Shown: positions 24,236 through 36,169 of the stretch, in pieces | Numbering within the stretch: the first letter of the stretch is position 1 | Layout of the letters: the number at the start of each line of letters is the position of its first letter | Assembly (NCBI RefSeq): GCF_046630445.1 | Contig: NC_092338.1 | Span: 7,582,501 to 7,646,500 of the forward strand | Reading direction: 5' to 3' | DNA: 64,000 bases | Source of the DNA: Rutidosis leptorrhynchoides | Taxonomy: Eukaryota; Streptophyta; Magnoliopsida; Asterales; Asteraceae | Made by a program: the position numbers and the translations under genes | The notes under the pieces: model-generated | Database searches by the model: none | What the model saw: the letters and a program-made list of their open reading frames with translations, nothing else | What the model was told of the DNA's origin: nothing

Positions 24236-27200
24236 ACAGACTGAATGCAAGATCATAATCATTAATCAATAAACATCATAATAATGCATGTAGAAAAACA
24301 TTTATTGTGGAATATTTTCGTTATGTTTAAATCATAAATAAAATACTTATACGGATTTAATATTATCTGCACAAAACGATGCAGGCATTTCTGTTATTAC
24401 AGGTTTAATATTACGGAGTATTTGTATTTATAATTATAATTATTATATTTATAATTATATTATAAGTACGTTATAAACTTATAATTATATTTTAGTACAA
24501 GAATAAGTAGGAAAAAAAGATTGATTGAATCTTTCAAAATTCAAAAATATGCTTAATTATAATTTATACTTTTGAAACTTTGATGTTGAGTTGTTTATTA
24601 AATTGATATTTATTCTAATTTATACACCTAATCAAAAACTTCATATTTTAGACTCGTATAGTTATTCTAATATGTACACGAATGCCATTTAAAAAATTGG
24701 ACGACAAACAATTCATCTAAAAACAGAATGTAGACAATAATCATTAATTGGAAGATTAACATGTATACAGCTGTTGACCATCGCCATCACCACTTTACCG
24801 CCGTACCACCACTACTAACACCGCCATTCTCTTCCATGCATTAAAATTTAATCCAGAAACAATCAATCGATAAAGATTATACATTATACTCCGTATTATT
24901 AGTTATAAAATACGGAGTATAATATATACGGAGTATAATATATACGTAGTACAAAATAAAAAAGTTAATTATAAACATTCAAATTACCTTCTCATAACAC
25001 GAGTAGTCGTGAACAGAAACAACATGCACGTGATATTGGCACGGCTCAATCAAAAAACAACATTCAGCATAGAATTAGAACATCACGTTCTTATTGAACC
25101 GAACCAATATCTCGTTCAATTGCTTCAATCAAAAGAATGATAATAGTAACTGATATTCTAGAGAATTTGATATCAAGGTATAGATATTGTTAAGGGTGTT
25201 ATGAATGGAAATAAATAAGCAAAAGAGAAGAAGGTGGTGGTAGAGCATTAAAGGAATGGACTTAATGATTCCAACTACTCAAAAGATGGAATTAAAAGAA
25301 TAGGGGAAGTTGGAATCTGAATTTAATGAAGAAAAATATGTCACGGGGACGATTCAATTCAATTCCAGGACATTTAATATGGCGTGGTCACCACAGAGGA
25401 TGTAGTCCATTTTTATCTTAACCAAAGTTATTATTATTACAATATTACTAGATGTCAATGCCCGGCACGTCTAACTTTATGTTTTAATGTCCAAAAATAA
25501 ACACGTATTCTGTAAGAAATCACGATTCTTTGATTTAAAATTGAGCTAAATTCCGCTTTGTTAACTTCTCGAACTAAATTTTTCAGTAGGAATGGAAGAT
25601 TAGCTAAATACCACTTTTATATAGTCTTTTACAATAATAGTTCCATTAATAATTAGTTACATTGATGATGAGCCTATCATCTTTAATAAATACATTAAAC
25701 AATTTATTAACTAAATACGTTGATTAATGATTAATAATGATAATCTTAAATAAATTACAGAATATTATGGAATATTTTTTTTACTATAATCTAAGAGAAT
25801 ATAGATAGATAAATAGAGTTATCATATAATCAAGTATAAATAAAGTGTTTATGCATTAATGCGCAAGTTTATCAGCACTCATTGATACATATTGTTAAAA
25901 TGATATTAATGGAAAAAATACACATGGAAACAATATAAAATACTTATATTCATAAATTATTACACAAAGATTATTACACCATGATAAAATACACTATCAT
26001 ATCAACTTTAATTTATTATTGAATTTTTAGCCATGTTTGTTCAAAGGTAATCGTATCATTTGAATAAATGTATGTAATATCAAAGATATGATCATGAATC
26101 ATATATTTAATATTAAGTAATTTAATTAATATCAAAGTTGTTGTAACTATTGTTTAAAGTGAAAAACTAATTAACCAAACATAACTGAATATATCTCTTC
26201 ATATTATTTTATATACTTCGTATAAATAAATCAGTTAGCTACAATCAAGTTTGTTACAATCAGTCACTCGTCATAGGTATGATAATTAGTTAATATAGTA
26301 TTGAGTTGTAAGAATTTTGTGATAAGGTTTTATTCATAATTCATTTTAAATACTAAAAGGTATATGCATATTTTCACATAATGAAAGAGAGTGGCTTATT
26401 GTGACGATATCGGTAACTCATTCAAGTAAAATGGTGATATAAATACAATAAATAATAATATTTCTTCATTAAAGTTTAGGAATTGCATTGCTTATAAAAA
26501 GTTCAACAATATATTATTTGATAAATTATGATACATACATATGAATATGATTTCAAGGAAAATATAAAAAGAGAAAAATAAAGGTAGAATAAATAATCAT
26601 CTAAATAAAATGCTTATAAGCAAACCTACACAAATACAAATCAAGACAATTGTTATCATTAGACTTCTAAAAGAAATATAAAAGAATAATAAAAGGTTTA
26701 AATAACCACTAAACATATATGAAATGTTTATAAGCATTAAAAATTCATTTTAGTATGAAAACCAATAGAAAGAGAATCAAGTCTTCTATTGGAAAATGTA
26801 AACGCCTCCTACATGGGTGATGAATGTGTGCTCACTGAAGTTATGGTCTTCAAGAGGTGTCATCTCTCTCTTTCATTTGTACACTGTTATATTAATCAAA
26901 TTTAGAAATCTCCGCTTCTTTGCTTGTGATCGATAATAAAATACAAAAGTCTATTATTAAATGAGAATATAAAATAATGGCTATTTCAAATTCCAACTTA
27001 CAAACATGCAATTACATAAGGTCCATAACTTCCCTCACACTTCTACAAAGTATGCAAATGATGAAGTAGGACCGGACAATGCCGAAAGATGGATAGAAAT
27101 TTATAAACATGTATATAACTATGTAAGTATGGGTGTAATATAATACAAATGTAGTTTAAAGTAAATATGTTATCAAAATAATTTGTATGTTATATATGTA

Positions 27201-27961
27201 TCCCATATGCATTATAATGAAAGAAGGATGGTGCCAAAACAATTGATTCATGTGCAAGACAAAAAGGAGTATAGATAAGAAATACTCCCAACTTAATTTT
27301 CGAGTTATTATAATTATTATTAATTAAAAATCAAGAAGAATATGAAAAGATAAGCATTAATAATGAATGAACACTCAAATTGAATTTTGTTTTTAATATA
27401 TATATATACTATTTAAGTGTAACAAAGTCGTAACCTTCAGTTAAAAAACTTTTCACCTATCTAATTCTTTATTTACCATCATTTATTAAATATAAAACTT
27501 TTTTTTAACATCAATATACCATGTCTTATTTATTAACCTTATTAACTAATCTAGGAGTCAATATTTAAATGGTATAGATAGATTGTTATTATTATATTAT
27601 ATTATACTATTTTAAAGTCCTCAAAATTTGCGGATTTTATACATGAAAAAATTATAATATAATTGTTAATTCGTTGTTATAAATATATATGAATTGGTAT
27701 TCATATTTGATTGTTTATATATAATTGTTAATTTGTTGTTATAAACATATATGAGCGGGTCAACTTAGCAAACACATGTTAACTATTTTCATATATATTA
27801 AATACAACCATTATATTGGAACCGGGCTTTTTCTAAAGCGAAATATTTTGGATAAAACTAATTATATTAAGTGAACATTATGTATATATAAAGACCTTAA
27901 GTGAACATTACGTAAGGAAAAAGACCTGGTTTCTTTAAGTATCTTATTTTCAAATGTACAA
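24236..27961. other. AT-rich intergenic stretch, no gene seen
   Basis: There is no frame of 60 codons or more on either strand. Visible items are a perfect 11-bp inverted repeat ATACTCCGTAT/ATACGGAGTAT (24886-24896 and 24910-24920), a repeated 'atacggagtataata' just after it, and a 33-bp direct repeat at about 27658 and 27720. Near 25445 an ACTAG followed by a GC-rich word may be a decayed minus-strand Helitron end. I recognise nothing else. Confidence 0.5.
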
Positions 27962-28404
27962 TCTATCTATCTATACATCTATCTATATATACATTATTAT
28001 AAAGCGCGTGCGAATAATCCTACGTGTCAATTTCTCAATTAATCTAAATTAAATTTGCACATGTGTCAATTTCTCAATTAAACTGAATTAAATAATATTT
28101 CTAAATTAAATTTTTATATAAGTTGAAAATCTATCTAACATACTTATCATGAAATTCAAAGATATTTACAAATTCTTAATTAAATTATGATTACACATGC
28201 GTATTAGTTAAGGGGATTATAAATAAGCCGTAGAAAATAATACAATAACAAAATATGGTAGCTGACTTCGATACAATTAGAAAACTACACCATTAAAATA
28301 GGGGGATTATTATTATTTTATTCAACAAAAAATAAAATACAATAACAAATGTATGGAAGTTTATGCGTAGAGATTTATTTATTATTAATATTAATATATT
28401 TATA

Positions 28405-28540
28405 GGAAGGACTTTCTCTACTTCTTGGAATGTATTACTCTCGATGGATAAATGACTTCTCTTTATTCAAAAATAGAGGAATGATTGTTTACATCTCAAC
28501 TCCCTCATACATACACTGGTATTGAGTTTTGTTGTTGTTG
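28405..28540 (+). repeat. RTE-type non-LTR retrotransposon 3' tail
   Basis: The stretch from 'tataggaaggac' through 'tactctcgatggataaatgac' to a terminal TTG repeat (about 28527-28540) matches my memory of plant RTE LINE or RTE-mobilised SINE tails. It has no coding part, so it is a 5'-truncated copy inside the Helitron. Confidence 0.5.
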
Positions 28541-28730
28541 TATTAATATATTTACATATATAGTTACTAAATATAACTCTGATTATTTTTTTTATACAAA
28601 TCTAATCCATTAGTAAAACTGCTTTCCCTATAATTTGCCAATTTTTTAACAAAAAAAATAAAACAAAACTAAAATAATAACTCCCTAAAATAACTGTTTT
28701 TTGTTTTGTAATCTTATATATACACGTAAG

Positions 28731-29057
28731 CAATGGCGGAAGCAAAAATTCTTTTCATCGGAGGCGAATTTTTTTTTTAAAGCGTAGAAATTTCTTTTTG
28801 ACTAAAAATGAAAGTTTTGAGGCAAAATTTGGAGGTTTTGTGGCAAAATTTGAAGGTTTAGGACAAATTTTAGAGGTTTTAAGACAAAATTTGAAGGTTT
28901 TATTGCAAAATATAGAGCTTTTGAGATAAAATATGAAGACTTTGGAGCAAAAAAAATTTCACTGAAGCAAAGTTGAAAAATCCAAAATTTTTACACTGAA
29001 AATTGCAAATTCACCGGGGGTGACTGCCCCTATGTCCCCTGTTAATTTTCACCCATG
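28731..29057 (+). mobile_element. hAT-type MITE, 327 bp, with perfect 8-bp TSD
   Basis: The TSD CACGTAAG is identical on both sides (28723-28730 and 29058-29065). The ends are CAATGGCGGAAGC and, inverted, CATGGGTGAAAATT, which are degenerate inverted repeats. Inside is a 21-bp minisatellite of 6-7 units (28813-28948). It has no ORF of useful length and lies within the Helitron. Confidence 0.82.
28813..28948 (+). repeat. 21-bp minisatellite in the hAT MITE
   Basis: About 6.5 units of the type GTTTTGAGGCAAAATTTGGAG, diverged from each other; the third is 20 bp. The unit length equals seven codons, but stop codons interrupt the readings. Confidence 0.85.
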
Positions 29058-29301
29058 CACGTAAGAAACTGTCTTTGGTAAACAATCAAACAATTTTACT
29101 AGAATATGTCATAATTTATATTTCTTCAAAATCTAGATCACAGGCAGATTGTTTCTTATAATTAATTACTTATAGATCAATCGCAATAATAAAACATATA
29201 TTCAAATCATGGGCTACTAAAATGATTATTTCTTATAATTGATTATTTCTTTACTTTTCACGTTTCCAGTTTCCGTGCAACGCACGGGCTCATAAAACTA
29301 G

Positions 29302-30224
29302 TTTATGTATATATGTAATAAGTACTCCGTAGAAAACTCTTCGTGGGTTGGCTTTTTGAATAATTTGTGGATCGAGAACTCTTTGTGGGTTGGTTTTTTG
29401 AATATGAAAAATATATAAACGGGTGCGGGCTTTTCAGGTTGGATCAGAAAATGGGTTGCCGCCACAAACTTATTAAAGTTAATTATGGGCCAAATATTTA
29501 CTCATCGTTAGCTGACTTTTTTTAATATTATTTTTAACTTCTATTCATAAATTTGAGTAGGAACTTTTTTATATGACATTAATCTGTTTATTTAGGAAAA
29601 AAAACGAAAGTTTATATAACAAATAACTTTGATCAATCAATGACAAGCCGTAATATAATACAAGGAACAATGCTAGATTATTACGAGTAATAATCTGGTA
29701 TCCATACTCTATATACTTGAAACAAGCATATCAAAAATTACAATTTGCAAATATAATTCAACAACATTTTTTGATTCGATCAAATTGTCAAACAAAATTA
29801 CAAATTCATCGAATTAACGTCTTCTTACACTCAACAGAACAAATATGATCCTACAAAAAGCATATGCAATACAAATACATATGTACAATATATACAAATG
29901 TAATGCAATTTCTAATAGTATATTTATATTTATAATAGTATAAAACCGTAAATATTATTGATGACATAAGACCCTATTTATAGAATACATAGAGACCATT
30001 ATAAGATACATACTGATTTTTTTAGACAGATAATTAATTTGTGGATTTAATGCATTGGATATTAGTTACAACATTACTTATTATTGAATTTTTGTTTAAT
30101 TATGTGGTATATGGATTGGAGATATTTCACTTAGAGTAAGATAGTAAGTTGTATCTGTTTTCGATTGAAAAAAATAAGTAATAACACAAGTATTGATCGT
30201 TTTATTGATGTATATTGATAAAGC
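29302..30224. other. AT-rich stretch without a gene
   Basis: The only structure I see is a short tandem duplication of about 37 bp (about 29335 and 29372, containing 'gtgggttggctttttgaat'). The right end, from about 30130, probably belongs to the 3' LTR of copia element C. Confidence 0.45.
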
Positions 30225-30339
30225 TTGAATTGGTACAAAATGTTGTTACAATGGTGCCTTTTATACAAGTTGTATGGAACAGCTGCCTATTCTAAAATAA
30301 GAAACGATTTCCTAAATATGGAAATAGAACTGTATGATA
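30225..30339 (-). repeat. Copia C 3' LTR start (probable)
   Basis: On the minus strand this follows the broken RNase H frame. It reads like an LTR promoter region, with 'gtataaaaggcaccattgtaac' and, further down, 'caataaaacg'. The LTR edges are not fixed; an internal deletion appears to have fused pol to the LTR. Confidence 0.4.
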
Positions 30340-32215
30340 GTTGTACTGAATTCTCGGAGATAGCTATAGCTGCTTCATTATCACACATAATTTTGATGGG
30401 AGCACTAGGAGGAAATTCAATTTCTGTCAAGAGTTTCTAAATCCATAGGGCTTCAGTTACCCCTCTGGCAATCCCTCTAAATTCGGCTTCGGCACTTGAT
30501 AAAGCTACTACTTTTTGTTTCTTGCTTCTCCATGTGACCAAGTTACCTTCGACGAGAGCAAAGTATTCGGATGTTGATTTCCTATCCTTTTTTCTCCCCC
30601 GTACCCTGCATCAGTGTAAATCTGTGTTTCTAGGTGATCGTTTTTGCTGAATAAAACCCCGTCTCCAGCTGTTCCTTTTAGATATTTGATTATTCTCCAT
30701 ACAGTTACCATATGATGACGTTGAGGTTGATGCATGTATTGACTGACAACTCCCACGACATGAGCTATATCTGGGCGAGTATGGGCAAGATATGTGAGTT
30801 TTCCCACTATTCTTTGGTATTGACCTCGGTCTGCTAAATCGGCATCTTCTTCCATGTATAGCCTTTGATTAGGAATCATTGGAGTATTAGCAGGTTTGCA
30901 GTCGATCATACCTGTTTCAGCAAGGAGGTCAAGTATATATTTCTTTTGATAAATAAAGATTCCCTTTTTAGATCTTAAGACTTCAATCCCTATGAAACAT
31001 TTAAGCCCTCCCAAGTCCTTCATTTCAAATTCTTTAAATAAATTTGCCTATATGCTTGAAATTTCCTCTTGATCATTTCCAGTATTAATCATGTCATCAA
31101 CATAAATTATGAGACACATACTTTGTTTAAAACCGTAATTTTTCATTGCTATAGTTAAACGCCCAATCCAAGCCCTAGGAGATTGTTTTAAGCTATAAAG
31201 GTTTTTTTTTAAGATGACAAACTTTCCTTTCTTTAAAGTCAGAGGTGAATTAGGGGGGGGGGGGGTGGGGGGTGCCTCCATGTAGACTTCTTCTTTGAGT
31301 TCTCCATGTAGGAAGACATTTTTAACGTCAAATTGATGTAGTGGCCAATCTTTATTTATTGCAACTAAGAAAAGGACTCTGATTGTATCAATTTTGGCCA
31401 TGGGTGAAAAGGTTTCAGAATAGTCAACACCATATTTTTGAGTGTATCCTTTAGCTACGAGCTGAGCTTTGTATCTTTCAATTGATCCATCAGCTTTGTG
31501 CTTAACTGTGAAAACCCATCGACATCCAACCAGTTTCTTTGATTCTGGAAGTATGCACTTTTCCCACGTATTATTTTCCATGAGAGCTTTCATTTCACTT
31601 TCGATTGCTTCTTCCAGTTAGGAGATTTCAGGGCTTGTTCAAAGGTCGTAGGAATTTCTTCAGAGTAGACAGCGGAAGTAAATTTCTTTGCTTCTTCTGA
31701 TACATTTTTTTTGGCGATGTTAGCCATTGGATACCTTGATCTTGAAGAATCTCTTTCGGGAGAATATCTTTTTGGTGGATTCCCCGATTAACTCTGAGAG
31801 ATAGACTATATTGTCGTGGTTCAGTTTCAAGTTCGGGTTGTAGTTCAGGTTCAAGTTCAGGCTGTGGTTCAGGTTCAGGTTCAGGTTGACCTTGTTGGTC
31901 AGTTTGTACCGTTCTTTCCTGTGCTGATGTATTCACTACACTTTCATGATTAGTACTATTAGTTTCAAGAGACCCAGAACTAACTTCGGTAAGGTTGGGA
32001 AGATCATTAGTAGTACTGGATGGTGGGTTACCAAGTGATGTGGTATGAGTCACTTCTTCAGATGATGGTAAATCTAGCCAACTCACAGTATCACTAGAAT
32101 CTGACTCCCCCTGACTCGTGTGTTGGGTATAGAAATATTCAGTTTCCAAAAAATCACAGTTCATTGATGTGAACATGTGTTTCCTTTTTAGAATGTAACA
32201 TCTATACCCTTTCTG
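30340..32215 (-). pseudogene. Copia element C: pol 3' half (linker, reverse transcriptase, RNase H), broken
   Basis: Read on the minus strand from 32215 downward. A post-integrase linker with Glu-Pro repeats comes first (32176-31628), then reverse transcriptase (31593-31048) with KNVFLHGELKEEVYM, NLYSLKQSPRAW and the catalytic YVDD. RNase H follows in another frame (31023-30508), and a further frame to about 30345 carries KIMCDNEAAIAISEN. At least two frameshifts separate the pieces. A G13-T-G6 run (31253-31272) lies in the reverse transcriptase. The copia order (integrase before reverse transcriptase) is shown by the other half of the gene at 51313-52181, across element B. Confidence 0.9.
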
Positions 32216-34028
32216 ATTAATGTAACAACCTCACTTTGGGCCTAGTAGGTAATAACCTATTTACCCTTCTGTGTTATTAAAGTGATTTTAATAACTATGT
32301 GTTTTATAATTATTGTGTATGTGATAATGTGCGTTTTGTGACAAGTGTCACAGAACATATTTCTTTTTTTGAGTTGGACTTAGAATGAATAAGTTATTAA
32401 AGATTTTGGGTTTCAGATAACTGGTAAATACCCGTGTGTTAGACGGAAGAGCTTACCTTAGTGTGAAGAAACCTAAAATTAAATATATACTCTGTACGTT
32501 TCAGTCTTACCACTTTTAGAAACTAACATAAACCCTAAACACTCATTTGCTCTCTAAATCTTCAAATTAAAAAGTGCAAACCAAAGATTGTGAATTCGTG
32601 AATCAGATTGTAGTGATTTCAAGCATCGAAACAAGGTAAAAATCTCAGATTTTGGTGAATTCAAATGGGTTTTATGTGGGTTTTGAAAAAGTTAACTTTT
32701 ATGCTTGATTCTTGCTTTGAATGTGTTTGTTATGCTTGTTTGAGGTTAGAAATAGATTATATATGTGTTATATAGTGTTCTTGGGTCATTGGATTGATCA
32801 AAACTTTCAGAAATCGAGTTTTGGGGTCAAAAAATGCGAAAACAGCGTGCTGGTGGTGTTCTTCAGCACCCACATGAGTGACAGCTCAACCACGCAGTTG
32901 AGCACACTTTTGAGGGCTCAACCACGCGGGTGAGGGCTCAACCGTACAGATGGTGTTCTTCAGCACCCACACGAGTGATAGCTCAACCACGAGGTTGAGC
33001 ACACTTTTGAGGGCTCAACCACGCTGTTGAGGGCTCAACCGTACGAGTGAGACTTCACCCGCGCGAGTGAGCAGTGGTCAGTTTTTGGTAAAATTGAAAA
33101 GGCTGTAACTTTCAAACCGTAACTCCGTTTTTGACGAATAAACTATCGTTGGAATCGTCTTTAGGTGTAGTTTCTAATGATAAGATTTTAATACACTAAA
33201 TAAATCTTTAGGTTAGGGGTTCGAGATGCATTTGTGCTGTTGTACTTGCTCAACCGTACGTCTGAGACACTCACTCGTGCGAGTGAAGTGTCCATTCGCA
33301 CGAGTGAGACACTTAACCGTGTGAGTAGGTTTTATAATCACTATTATTAAGTGATAGGTCAGTCGTGCAAGTGAGGATACTCACCCGTGTGAGTGAGCAT
33401 AGTCAGTCGCACGAGTGAGACCTCATCCGTGCGAGTGACAGTGTTTGTATGTTTGGGTCAAGTGCAATTTTGACCCATTTACTATATTACTGTGATATTA
33501 ATGTAGTGACCCGAACTTTTCCATGTTTATATATATTAAATGAAATTGATATTTATATGATTAAGTGTTTCCAACATGTTAAGCAATCAAACTTGTTAAG
33601 ACTTGATTAATTGAAATAGGTTTCATATAGAAAATTGACCACCCAAGTTGACCGGTGATTCACGAACGTTAAAACTTGTAAAAACTATATGATGACATAT
33701 ATATGGATATATATATAGTTAACATGATATTATGATAAGTGAGTATCTCATTAGGTATGTTAACAATGAGTGATATACAAAAAAATGAGTTTTTTGAATT
33801 AAGAAACTCGAAACGATATATATAACGATTATCGTTATAGCAACATCTTACTAAATACATATGAATCATATTAAGATATTGTTACACTATGTTTAAATAT
33901 GATAAATGATAAGTAAACATATCATTAAGTGTATTAACAATGAACTACATATGTAAAAACAAGACTACTAACTTAAGAATTTCGAAATGAGTCATATATG
34001 TAACGATTATCGTTGTAACGACATTTAA

Positions 34029-34093
<65 letters not shown>
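34029..34093. repeat. (AT)n microsatellite, left half
   Basis: A long AT dinucleotide run, continued at 35901-35966 on the other side of LTR L. LTR L inserted into it, and the TSD is ATATA. Confidence 0.9.
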
Positions 34094-34099
<6 letters not shown>

Positions 34100-35897
34100 A
34101 CGATCGCTCCAAATCCATATGGACGAACACGTCATTCATTGATTTCATTGCGAGGTATTTGACCTCTATGTGATACATTTTGTAACATTGTATTCGTTTG
34201 AAAAGGTATTTCATAAATGAATATATAAATTCCAGGTTTTTAACATCTGATGATTCCTACGTATAGACAATCACCATTTAAATGATTTACAATAATACAT
34301 CTGTTGACAATACAGTCAAAATAAGATACATGGTAATGGTTTGGTGAATGCAAGTTTCTTGTATATAGCATGTATAACTCCAAGCACATATCTTGTATCA
34401 CGTATAAGCAAACAGCGGAAGACTTCTAGGAAACCTGAGAATAAACATGCTAACAAGTGTCAACACAAAGGTTGGTGAGTTCATAGTTTTAATGTTGCGC
34501 ATAATCTGTATATAAAGGTGGATCACAAGATTTCAGTTGTTTCATCTAGAAACGTTTATCAAAATATTCTACAAGATTGAGCACCCTGGTAACTAAACTT
34601 TAACGTCTATATAATAAGTACCCTTTGTATAATCATCTTAATAATACACGCAAACCAACGTGTACGCTTCTCAAATAGCATACGTCCGTTAAAAGGCTAG
34701 TGCTCTAGCTCGGACGGGGATATCAAGCCCTATGGATCCATATACTACTACTCGCGCCCACCAGTTCTTATAACCGGCGGTTACTAGTTACCAAAGCTAA
34801 GGGATTTTCGGTTCAAACTCGGTGTAGAATTTAGTATGTACTTGTATCCATTGCGTTTAAAATAAAGTGCATGTATTCTCAGCCCAAAAATATATATTGC
34901 AAAAGCAATTAAAAAGGGAGCAAATGAAACTCACGCATATAAATATTGTATATCGGTTAATAAAGCATTTGCATGTATTCTCAGCCCAAAAATGTAGAGA
35001 GTAAAAGGGATCATATGAAACTCACACAAAATCAGTTTTAGTATTTGTATCCATTTATTAAAACAGTTTATAAAACTGCGCATGTATTCTCAGCCCGAAA
35101 ATATGTATAAAAAGGGATCAATTGAACTCACTGTTTAATATTGATATACAATATTGTAGGAAAGCACGTAGACGCATCGGAGATGATAAACACGAGGTTT
35201 GATTCACAAAAATACCCCCGAACATTACCCATAATTTCCTTGGCAATAACCCATAATTTCCTTAGCTCTAGCTCGCTTGGAAACCATTTTGAAAGTTACT
35301 TGGACAGCACTCCGTCGTAATATTTTAGGTACATTTTTATTTTTGTATCGCAAAAATAATAATACTAATAATAAAAATAATAAGATTAATAATAATTTTT
35401 GCTGTAGCAATTCACTGTAGCAAAGTCAATTTCACTGTAGCAAATAGTGATTTTCGAAAACACTGTAGCATTTTGGGTACTGCAGCAATTTGAAAATGTT
35501 ACTATCGTTTACTAAATAACTTGAAATTATATATATGTATATATCTTTTTTAATATACATAAATCAGTTTTTAAATACACATTGGAAGTTATTTATAAAT
35601 AAATTTTAATAATAAATATTTCAACTTATCATATATATTCAAATAGATATTTAAACCAATAAATTTAATGTACGGTATCAAATAATTAATACATTGTTAC
35701 CTTTTCAAGTTATAGTATATATGTATCTATTTACATATAATTGTTCGCGAATCGTCGAAAATAACCGAAGGGTATTTAAATATATAAAAGTAGTTCAAAA
35801 ATTTTGAGATTCAGTTTTACAGACTTTGCTTATCGTGTCGAAAATGTTAATCATACAAAGATTAAGTTTAAATTTGGTCAGAAATTTCCGGGTCATC

Positions 35898-35900
<3 letters not shown>
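34094..35900 (-). mobile_element. Solo LTR L (1807 bp)
   Basis: The plus strand starts TGTGACGATCG and ends GGGTCATCACA, giving matching TGTGA/TCACA ends. AT repeat lies on both sides. The GAGGT/ACCTC stem at 34152-34166, near the low end, sets the orientation as minus. It contains five scattered CTGTAGCA or CTGCAGCA words (35400-35490). It has no coding region. Confidence 0.85.

Positions 35901-35966
<66 letters not shown>
35901..35966. repeat. (AT)n microsatellite, right half
   Basis: This is the continuation of the AT run at 34029-34093. A 62-codon frame through it is an artefact of the repeat. Confidence 0.9.
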
Positions 35967-36169
35967 TATTAAGATATATTAATACATCATAATATAATGA
36001 TAATGTAATAATTTAACATCTCATTAGATATTATAAACAATGGGTTAACAACATTTAACAAGATCGTTAACTTAAAGGTTTCAAAACAACACTTACATGT
36101 AACGACTAACGATGACTTAACGACTCAGTTAAATGTATATACATGTAGTGTATTATGTTGTAATAATAC

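Larger units (their letters stand above)
27962..29301 (+). mobile_element. Non-autonomous Helitron (about 1.34 kb)
   Basis: The 5' end starts TCTATCTATCTATAC after an A. The 3' end has the stem CCGTGC-AAC-GCACGG (29273-29287) and ends CTAG (29298-29301) before a T. This is the Helitron signature: TC start, a hairpin about 10 bp before CTRR, and insertion between A and T, with no TSD. There is no Rep/helicase ORF. It contains two copies of 'tgtcaatttctcaattaa' near the 5' end and two younger insertions, an RTE tail and a hAT MITE. Confidence 0.75.

Noticed and set aside
25440..25490. A minus-strand Helitron 3' end at ACTAG with a GC-rich word
   Set aside because: The hairpin is weak and I found no matching 5' end.
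24720..27300. Possible host-gene promoter or exon (ACGTG words, short GC-richer patches)
   Set aside because: There is no frame of 60 codons, no recognisable exon and no splice pattern I can defend.
31253..31272. A poly-G run as a possible programmed frameshift site
   Set aside because: It lies in a copia pseudogene with several other breaks. A simple slippage expansion explains it.
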